Positions 7,287 through 12,308 of a stretch of DNA of 12,308 nt are shown here, one piece after another. The notes under the pieces were generated by a model. The model was not told the DNA's origin. It saw only the letters and a list, made by a program, of their open reading frames with translations, and made no database searches. Position 1 is the stretch's first letter. Each line of letters begins with the position of its first letter. The position numbers and the translations under genes were made by a program. This DNA is from Calditrichaeota bacterium AABM5.125.24 (GTDB lineage Bacteria; Electryoneota; AABM5-125-24; Hatepunaeales; Hatepunaeaceae): NCBI GenBank assembly GCA_002127415.1, contig MWJR01000184.1:1-12308 (forward strand), read 5' to 3'.

Positions 7287-8365
7287 ATCAGACCCGCATC
7301 CCGATAGTATCCATACAGGGTGTCCATCACCGAATCGAGCCCGTGCCTCTGGGTAACCCACTGCCTTCCAGCCAGGCCGAGCTCCCTGCGCCTGGCCTTA
7401 TCTTCAATCAGCCCGGTGAGCTCGGCCTCGAGGGTTTCAGGCGTCGCCGGTATGAATGGATGTTCACAGAGGAAATCGGCTACCTGCGTATTGATGCGGG
7501 TCAGAGTCGGCAATCCGAGTGCGAGGGCTTCAACCGAGCTGGCACCGTAGCCCCATCCGCCCCGATCGGTCACCTGATCGACGAATATGTCGCAGCCGGC
7601 CTTGACCTCAATTGCGCGCTTATGTGTCATATTCTCAATCATCACCCAATCGACCGGATACCGTTCCGCCAGCCTGCACACAACCTCCTCAATCAGGTCG
7701 CTGCCTTTCAGCATCCGGTTTCGAGCCGCGTGGCAGATACGGATGCGTCCGTCCTCCGGACGTGGATGGGGATGCAGCTCTTCAGTGTCAATGGGCAGAT
7801 ACAGGTATCTCATCCCTGGCAGGCGATCCAGCAGGTCGATCTCTGAGGTCATGTTCAGCGCCGAAGCCTTATGGACAGCGGGGATGATTCCCCGGTTGCG
7901 TATATCGGTGCCGTGGTAGAAACAGACGATGCCCTTACCGCGTGCGGCCAGTTCGCGCACCCAGCGGCCGTCACGGAAAGGGTCTATCCCCTGCTCGAAG
8001 TGGTAGATGTCGAACTCGTTCAGGTTCCAGCGCTCGATAGCACGGCGGATGCGGGGGGCGTTGATCGCATCTCGCAGTCTGAAGAGGAGATATTCAAATG
8101 CCGAGCCCGGCTGCCATACAGGAAGAGTATCCGGCAGGTCGATCACTTCAGCCTGACCTGCACTATGCTTCACGATGCGCCTCAGCCACCTGCCCCACCC
8201 GCGGTTCGGCATACCCAGCAGGTTAAAGCAGATGTCTTCAGGAAAGTCGAACTCGCTCCTGAAGAAGGTTGTCCAGCGGCACTCGTTGCCACGGCTTCGA
8301 TGCCCACTGGCGAAGAGTGAAAATCCGCCTGAAACGTGCTCCGGGGCAACGTAAATAACCTTCAC
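7283..8365 (-). CDS. GT4-like (GT-B) glycosyltransferase
   Basis: This roughly 360-residue protein is a GT-B glycosyltransferase, more divergent than its neighbour. The N-terminus VKVIYVAPEHVSGGFSLFASG is a Rossmann strand plus Gly-Gly loop. A mid-domain CFYHGTDIRNRG segment and the C-terminal half (IRICHAARNRMLKGSDLIEEV, then VDQVTDRGGWGYGASSVEALALGLPTLT) match the GT4 donor-binding region, where the Glu of SSVEALALG corresponds to the second Glu of the E-x7-E signature. The first Glu position appears replaced (near GGWGYG), as in some glycogen-synthase-like or glycan-modifying relatives. The GTG at 8365 comes directly after TTG 8368, which touches the TAG stop of the upstream gene; either could start. 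It overlaps the next gene by 4 nt. A role in surface glycan assembly is inferred from the neighbours. Confidence 0.86.
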   Translation of the reverse strand: MKVIYVAPEHVSGGFSLFASGHRSRGNECRWTTFFRSEFDFPEDICFNLLGMPNRGWGRWLRRIVKHSAGQAEVIDLPDTLPVWQPGSAFEYLLFRLRDAINAPRIRRAIERWNLNEFDIYHFEQGIDPFRDGRWVRELAARGKGIVCFYHGTDIRNRGIIPAVHKASALNMTSEIDLLDRLPGMRYLYLPIDTEELHPHPRPEDGRIRICHAARNRMLKGSDLIEEVVCRLAERYPVDWVMIENMTHKRAIEVKAGCDIFVDQVTDRGGWGYGASSVEALALGLPTLTRINTQVADFLCEHPFIPATPETLEAELTGLIEDKARRRELGLAGRQWVTQRHGLDSVMDTLYGYYRDAGLI

Positions 8366-8368
8366 CAA

Positions 8369-9283
8369 CTAATCCCGGACGAGCTGACTGAACAGGGCGC
8401 TTACCGGTTCGTGCTGGATGGCATCCACCAGCACCTCAGGTTGGGCCAGCCCCTGTTCTGTAAAGATGTAGCTGACCAGCTCGTTGGGTATAGTCTCGTA
8501 GTATTCGTTGACCACTTCCAGCTCATCAGCCTCATCGGAGGCGATCTCGTGGGGGTTCTGCGGAAGGAACTTGAAGAATGGTATCATACTATGGGGCAGC
8601 AGCTTATCAGAGGCCATCAGGGATATGAATGGCATCTCCCCGGCCCTTGCCAGCATCGCCAGCGCACGGCTGCCGACCTTATTGACCAGCCCCTGACGGC
8701 TGAGGCTGTCCCCGCCGACCCAGACCCCATCGCATTCCACGATACGGGACATCAGCGCAGCGTCGGTGTAGAGTGTTACCGGGACGTCGGCCGCGGTCAG
8801 CTTGTGCGCCATTACCAGTCCCTCCATCACCGGCCTCCCCTCCCCGCAGATGACCCGTTCCGGCCAGCCGAGTTCCCGGCAGGCGGTGACAAGCCGAACT
8901 ACAGTCGAGCTGTTGGAAAAGGTCAACAGCGTCCCCTCAACACAGGGAAGTTCAGCAGCATGCTCGACCATTATGTCAAGCTGACTTCGCCGCTCGTCGC
9001 GGTAGGCGGTGAGGTTTCCGGTGAATGCCTCCCAATCATCCCAGGCCCGTTCCCTTGCCAGGCAGGTGCGGTTGAGCAGGTTCAGCACTGGGGCCATAGT
9101 CGGCTGTCCGCGCGCCAACCTCCGCACCGCGCTGGAAAAGAGCTGCTCCGCACCCGTAGGGTTCTGGGATCCATGCCTTGCGATGTCGATGAACAGCCCG
9201 GCGGCGTCTTCGACAATCTCGGCAGCACCCCGGCGGTGGTCGTGGGACAGGGTGTCTATCAGGGTGTTAAGGTGCTCGAACAA
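8369..9283 (-). CDS. IF-2B-fold protein (eIF2B/MtnA/R15P-isomerase superfamily)
   Basis: An N-terminal helical part of about 110 residues is followed by the IF-2B Rossmann-like domain: GTLLTFSNSSTVVRLV (117-132), GEGRPVMEGLVMAHKL (147-162), DAALMSRIVECDGVWVGGDSL (174-194) and VNKVGSRALAMLA (200-212). Known members are eIF2B alpha/beta/delta, methylthioribose-1-phosphate isomerase and ribose-1,5-bisphosphate isomerase. The isomerases use a Cys in a THCN motif and an Asp; here the Asp of VGGDS (192) is kept, but THCN reads TFSN, so Cys is Ser. That argues against ordinary isomerase chemistry and for ligand binding or a changed reaction. I place the start at TTG 9283, 7 nt after the small upstream gene; AAGGGG is directly adjacent, so the exact start is uncertain. 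It abuts the next glycosyltransferase gene. Its place in a glycosyltransferase operon is unexplained. Confidence 0.82.
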   Translation of the reverse strand: MFEHLNTLIDTLSHDHRRGAAEIVEDAAGLFIDIARHGSQNPTGAEQLFSSAVRRLARGQPTMAPVLNLLNRTCLARERAWDDWEAFTGNLTAYRDERRSQLDIMVEHAAELPCVEGTLLTFSNSSTVVRLVTACRELGWPERVICGEGRPVMEGLVMAHKLTAADVPVTLYTDAALMSRIVECDGVWVGGDSLSRQGLVNKVGSRALAMLARAGEMPFISLMASDKLLPHSMIPFFKFLPQNPHEIASDEADELEVVNEYYETIPNELVSYIFTEQGLAQPEVLVDAIQHEPVSALFSQLVRD

Positions 9284-9290
9284 CCCCTTC

Positions 9291-9509
9291 TCAGCCGAAT
9301 ATCTTGGTAAAATCCAAGAGGTGATACTCCGACATACAATACTGGCAGCCGTTATATTTAGGCCTGTGGTCGGTGTCGAGCATTGTCTTGACTGTCTGCA
9401 GGCTGTAGATCTTCTTTCGCTTGTCCTCCGGTATCTTCTTGATTTGACACTCATACCGGACAAAGCTCATATCGTGGATGATGTTGTTCTCAAGATCTAC
9501 CAGATACAT
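9291..9509 (-). CDS. Small CxxC protein leading the glycosyltransferase operon
   Basis: I do not recognise this 72-residue protein. It starts at ATG 9509 behind the best ribosome-binding site in the window (AAAGGAGGAGAGGAAG directly upstream), which is the main reason to believe it is real. The N-terminal half (MYLVDLENNIIHDMSFVRYE) looks like beta strands, the middle is basic (KKIPEDKRKKIYSL), and the C-terminal half has GCQYC, a Cys-x2-Cys pair, in a Tyr-rich context. One such pair could bind metal only as a dimer or with other ligands (His and Cys are near), or could be a redox pair. No signal peptide or membrane segment is seen. Its stop is 7 nt before the likely TTG of the IF-2B-fold gene, so it may drive coupled translation of that gene. 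Function unknown. Confidence 0.75.
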   Translation of the reverse strand: MYLVDLENNIIHDMSFVRYECQIKKIPEDKRKKIYSLQTVKTMLDTDHRPKYNGCQYCMSEYHLLDFTKIFG

Positions 9510-9512
9510 CTT

Positions 9513-9525
9513 CCTCTCCTCCTTT
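9513..9525 (-). promoter_or_regulatory. Strong ribosome-binding site for the small CxxC gene
   Basis: The minus strand reads AAAGGAGGAGAGG just before the ATG at 9509, a near-perfect and purine-rich Shine-Dalgarno sequence. It is far stronger than those of the other genes in the window and fixes the start of this small gene. Confidence 0.8.
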
Positions 9526-9529
9526 CAAG

Positions 9530-9618
9530 GTAGGCCGGACACTCCTGTCCGGCATCATTAAGTAGGCCGGACACTCCTGTCCGGCACCATCAGGTAGGCC
9601 GGACAGGCCTGTCCGGCC
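9530..9618. repeat. Three 32-bp palindromic tandem repeats
   Basis: Units begin at 9530, 9562 and 9594, each with GTAGGCCGGAC, giving an exact 32-bp period. The first two contain the inverted repeat GCCGGACA/TGTCCGGC around CTCC (9534-9553 and 9566-9585). The third is a perfect 22-bp palindrome (9597-9618), so the loop has been lost. They fill the 120-bp spacer between the M23 gene stop and the small CxxC gene. On the transcribed strand the first two hairpins show GGAG in the loop. No cas gene or unique spacer pattern is present; the short gaps (ATCATTAA, ACCATCAG) are similar to each other, so this is not a CRISPR array. Confidence 0.88.
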
Positions 9619-9629
9619 AATATTTGAAA

Positions 9630-11648
9630 CTAAGGCTTTACCACGAATTCCACCGCCTGCCGGGTCTGGTTGCCCACGCGGTCAACAGCTTCAATCTCAA
9701 GCAGATGGGGTCCTATGGTCAGCTCGTGCCAGGGTTGAAATACGAGTCTGTCGCGAGGGGGGTCATATTCGGCCGGCAGTCTCTTTTCATCGAGTATCAT
9801 CGTCAACCCATCAGCAACCAGACCGGATGTCGAATCGATGACGAAGGCTTCAAATACCGGCCTGGTCGTTCTAAGTGTTTCACCCTCAACAGGCGATCTG
9901 ATTATTACTGTCGGTGTGTCGAGGTCCCGCACCAGGCCGAACAGCTCCCAGCTCAGAGCCGGCCCGGTCCAGTAATCCCCTTCTCTTTTATTGTCCAGAA
10001 AGGTCCAGCCGTGCCGCTTATCAAGATAATACAGTCCCCAGCCGAGGGTATCGTCTTCAACACCGGTTCGTGACAGCTTGATTTTCACCGCTCCAGCCAG
10101 AGGTTGATCGCGTGGTTCGACGCTGCAGACCGACTCGATCCAGCCCGGAACGTCGTAGGCGGGTTCAGGTTCCATCCAAACCCATAGCGTGTCGTAAACC
10201 GCCTGAGGTGGGATTTCGGTTCCAAACAGACCATCATTCGAACGAACAACCGCTCCATGGTTCGGCAGAACGGAGTATAACTCAATCTCCCTGTAATCGA
10301 CTTCCAGGCCGTTGTGGTCAAGAGCTGTCACAGCCAGGCGGCCTCCAAATCCAGCAGGTGGAAGCCAGACCGCCGCTACGCCGCCTTCGACAGGCCTGGC
10401 GGCAAGAGTTACATCCAGTTCGCTTTTCAGCCTGAATCCTTCAATTCCGGGCGGCCCACCGAACCTGCAGTAATTGTCGAAGATGTCAAAGGTTATCCTG
10501 GATTGACCCCGACTTCCCCATCCGTCGAAGCTGACCAGCGGCTCCCCGCCCACCAGCCGGTTGTCGGCAGGCTCCAGGTCTGATACCAGTATGAATTCAA
10601 CCCGGCTCGAGTTCCCTGTCCGGTCGCTCAGCAGGATCGACACATCGATAGTATCCCGGCCAAAGGCCTCCATATCGATAATCCCATCACCGTCGGTGAG
10701 CTCAAGATTGTCGCCGGGCATCTGGAACAGCCGGTGAAAGAGCCCCTTACCACGGCGATACAGGCGGTAATCCCGTTCGAGTTCGAGCTGTCTTGCCTGT
10801 TCAAAGTCGAACCGGTCGAAGCTGGTCAGCCAGCGGGGCTCACCGTCCACCAGAAGTTCAAGCCGGTAAACCGCCAGCAGGTTCTCAGCCGTGTCGGTCT
10901 TGTCGAAGGCGTCGAGCGATACCCCGATCCGGCCGGTTACGCCGATGGGATCGCGGGGCCCCCAGACACCGTCGTGCCGTTTATACAGGCGGCTATAGAT
11001 CCGGGGCTGGAAGTCGCCTTCAACCGTAGATTCGCCGTTCATCGGGGTGATGGTCATAGCGACCGGCGTCGGAGGTATCCGGTCTGCAACCTCCACCCCT
11101 TCTGCAAGCGGATTCAGCGGCCGTTGGGCACTGTCGCGAATCTCGAAGTGAAGATGGGAATGCTTAACCCCGCTGCGCCCCGAATATCCGACGACCTCAC
11201 CGCGCCGGAAATACAGAGCGCTGTCTTCCTCCAGAAACAGCTCGACTGCATAGCTGGACTGATCCTCCTGCTCGCGGCGAACCAGCTCCTCGACCGCAGT
11301 GGCGAAGCCATCGAGGTGGGCATAGACCACGGTTCGGCCGTCATCGAGCTGCAGGTAGAGCGCCCTGCCATAACCCGACGGCGACACCTTGACCCGCACC
11401 ACACGTCCGTCCATTACGGCCAGACACGGCAGTCCTAACTGGCCGTAGGTCTTCATATCCACCCCGGCGTGGAAGTGCCCAGGTCGGAATTCACAGAAGG
11501 TGCTGGTAAGCGCCGGAGGTGCATCCAACGGCCACAGGAAAGTTTCGCCAGCCAGAAGCCTCTCAGCGCCTGAAAATAAAAAGGATAAAGATAAAAGTAA
11601 AAAGTGAAGCGGTAACCGCAGGATAATTACTTTGTGATTAATACCCAT
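9630..11648 (-). CDS. Secreted M23-type metallopeptidase with long C-terminal beta-rich region
   Basis: This is a 672-residue exported protein. The signal peptide has the hydrophobic core IILRLPLHFLLLSLSFLFSG and probably ends near LLA (residue 33). The M23 (LytM/peptidase) domain spans about 38-180 and keeps the zinc ligands: HAGVD (His60, Asp64) and HLH (His165, His167), plus VYAHLDG (His111) and YSGRSGVKHS. These enzymes cut peptidoglycan cross-links or activate other hydrolases. After residue 190 come about 480 residues without known catalytic motifs, apparently several beta-sandwich modules, ending in an Ig-like domain (PTVIIRSPVEGETL to VEFVVKP). The start is ATG 11648, with AAGGA at good spacing and the signal peptide right after it. 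A longer frame to 11801 would overlap the upstream TPR gene and is rejected. The TPR gene 50 bp upstream is probably in the same operon. Catalytic activity is likely from intact ligands; the target is inferred. Confidence 0.9.
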   Translation of the reverse strand: MGINHKVIILRLPLHFLLLSLSFLFSGAERLLAGETFLWPLDAPPALTSTFCEFRPGHFHAGVDMKTYGQLGLPCLAVMDGRVVRVKVSPSGYGRALYLQLDDGRTVVYAHLDGFATAVEELVRREQEDQSSYAVELFLEEDSALYFRRGEVVGYSGRSGVKHSHLHFEIRDSAQRPLNPLAEGVEVADRIPPTPVAMTITPMNGESTVEGDFQPRIYSRLYKRHDGVWGPRDPIGVTGRIGVSLDAFDKTDTAENLLAVYRLELLVDGEPRWLTSFDRFDFEQARQLELERDYRLYRRGKGLFHRLFQMPGDNLELTDGDGIIDMEAFGRDTIDVSILLSDRTGNSSRVEFILVSDLEPADNRLVGGEPLVSFDGWGSRGQSRITFDIFDNYCRFGGPPGIEGFRLKSELDVTLAARPVEGGVAAVWLPPAGFGGRLAVTALDHNGLEVDYREIELYSVLPNHGAVVRSNDGLFGTEIPPQAVYDTLWVWMEPEPAYDVPGWIESVCSVEPRDQPLAGAVKIKLSRTGVEDDTLGWGLYYLDKRHGWTFLDNKREGDYWTGPALSWELFGLVRDLDTPTVIIRSPVEGETLRTTRPVFEAFVIDSTSGLVADGLTMILDEKRLPAEYDPPRDRLVFQPWHELTIGPHLLEIEAVDRVGNQTRQAVEFVVKP

Positions 11649-11698
11649 TGAGTATCCTTGACTTACAATCAGATTTCTTCCTTTTACCTTTTTACTTT

Positions 11699-12160
11699 TT
11701 ACTTGATCTTCTGCAGTTCCTGCCTGACCCTGCCGGCCAGTTGACTGGAGGGATAATCGCGCAGGAATCTGCTCAGCTCCCATCTGGCGGCTTCGTTCCA
11801 TTCAAGTCTGGCGTAACAGACAGCCACCTTGAACCTTGCCGCTTCCTCCTTGTTCGACATCGGATAGAGCAGCGCCCGTTCGAAGCAGTTCAACGCCTTC
11901 AAGTATTCCTTGAGGTCATACCAGCATTCTGCCAGCCAGTAAAGGGAATTCACCTTCAGATTTCCCGCATCCTTCCGGTCTGCCAGCATCTGAAACGTCC
12001 TGGCTGCGGTCCGGATTTCAGCGGGGGTAGTGGCCGCCTTATAGGTCTGGTAGGCATGGTCATAATCCTGGCGAAAATCGGCCCGGAGCTGGATGGGGGA
12101 GGTTATCAGCACCACAAAAGCCGCCACCGCCAGCATTAATCTTAAAGGATGATGATTCAT
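11699..12160 (-). CDS. Secreted TPR-repeat protein
   Basis: This is a small exported protein of about 153 residues. The N-terminus MNHHPLRLMLAVAAFVVLITSP is a typical signal peptide with probable cleavage after QLRA (near residue 27); no lipobox is present. The mature part is helical with at least two tetratricopeptide repeats: NSLYWLAECWYDLKEYLKAL followed by NCFERALLYP (71-100), then AARFKVAVCYARLEWNEAAR with the tail FLRDYPSS (107-139). The pattern resembles the C-terminal TPR domain of CpoB/YbgF, which links envelope constriction to peptidoglycan synthesis, but it is too short and general to assign. An in-frame ATG at 12196 would add 12 residues; I prefer 12160 because the signal peptide then begins normally, though its Shine-Dalgarno is weak. 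It lies 50 bp upstream of the M23 gene and may act as its partner or scaffold in the envelope. Confidence 0.8.
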   Translation of the reverse strand: MNHHPLRLMLAVAAFVVLITSPIQLRADFRQDYDHAYQTYKAATTPAEIRTAARTFQMLADRKDAGNLKVNSLYWLAECWYDLKEYLKALNCFERALLYPMSNKEEAARFKVAVCYARLEWNEAARWELSRFLRDYPSSQLAGRVRQELQKIK

Positions 12161-12264
12161 AATAAAACCCGGAGAAAGGTGGTTGTGAGCTGTCATTCCT
12201 AATTAAGATATCTAAACTAATAACCGAAAGCTTCTATACAGAGCGTCATAAATAATTGCGCATA

Positions 12265-12308
12265 ATCTCTATCGTCGTTCCAGCGAGAGCATGTCCCTGC
12301 GGAAGCAG
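12265..12308. repeat. Possible truncated palindromic repeat at the window edge
   Basis: The last bases contain two similar segments, TCCAGCGAGAGCATG and TCCCTGCGGAAGCAG, and the second begins a hairpin (CTGC at 12297-12300 with GCAG at 12305-12308) that is cut by the window end. Dispersed short repeats of the form GTTCCNGCGAAAGC are common in bacterial spacers, but too little is visible to classify it. The remainder of the upstream region of the TPR gene (12161-12264) is AT-rich, with no promoter I would defend. Confidence 0.3.

Noticed and set aside
7287..7361. N-terminal extension of the second glycosyltransferase
   Set aside because: It overlaps the upstream gene by 79 bp; the Rossmann fold begins right at TTG 7286, which makes a stop/start overlap.
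8336..9310. Long plus-strand frame of 324 codons opposite the IF-2B-fold gene
   Set aside because: It lies entirely antisense to a gene with clear family motifs; its translation has no recognisable domain and no ribosome-binding site of note. High GC readily leaves such frames open.
9284..9463. N-terminal extension of the IF-2B-fold gene to an ATG at 9463
   Set aside because: The extension overlaps the small CxxC gene, which has a strong ribosome-binding site, and its Arg/Ser/Thr-rich translation looks non-coding.
9530..9618. CRISPR array
   Set aside because: Only three units, no unique spacers of 25-40 bp, no cas genes; the 32-bp period consists of the palindrome and a short similar linker.
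10734..11438. Plus-strand frame of 234 codons
   Set aside because: Antisense to the M23 domain and following region, where the minus strand shows intact zinc-ligand motifs.
11649..11801. N-terminal extension of the M23 gene to 11801
   Set aside because: It would bury the signal peptide 51 residues inside the protein and overlap the TPR gene; ATG 11648 has a good ribosome-binding site.

Overview
The window holds 13 protein genes, all on the minus strand, tightly packed at a moderately high GC content. The exported lipoprotein, the secreted M23 peptidase and the secreted TPR protein suggest a diderm (Gram-negative-type) bacterium. The layout and the palindromic spacer repeats recall uncultured lineages of the FCB superphylum (for example Zixibacteria-like genomes). 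That placement is only an impression; no marker gene here fixes the phylum.

In the direction of transcription (from position 12308 down to 1) there are four blocks. (1) A secreted TPR protein (12160-11699) and a secreted M23-type peptidase with a long C-terminal region (11648-9630), 50 bp apart and probably co-transcribed; their likely place is the cell envelope. (2) A spacer with three 32-bp palindromic repeats (9530-9618), then an apparent five-gene operon: a 72-residue CxxC protein with the strongest ribosome-binding site in the window, an IF-2B-fold protein, two GT-B (GT4-like) glycosyltransferases and one GT2 glycosyltransferase. Their junctions overlap or lie 0-7 nt apart, and the four downstream genes start with TTG or GTG, which suggests translational coupling. 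The operon looks like part of a surface-glycan pathway; no flippase, polymerase or export gene is visible. (3) folD, preceded by a 90-bp composite inverted-repeat element that runs up to its start, then a PD40 beta-propeller lipoprotein with its own sigma70-like promoter. (4) pgsB-pgsC-pgsW: the membrane poly-gamma-glutamate synthase pair followed by the PgsW-type accessory protein, which is cut by the left window edge.

The points most worth following up are: PgsB carries an extra C-terminal segment of about 110 residues with four cysteine pairs (a probable two-site zinc ribbon); the glycosyltransferase operon contains an IF-2B-fold protein that lacks the isomerase cysteine and is preceded by a well-translated small CxxC protein; and two intergenic repeat loci form hairpins that, in the transcribed sense, show GGAG in the loop. 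No tRNA, rRNA, CRISPR array, transposase or phage gene is seen, and no gene-free gap exceeds 300 bases (the largest is about 260 bp, upstream of pgsB).
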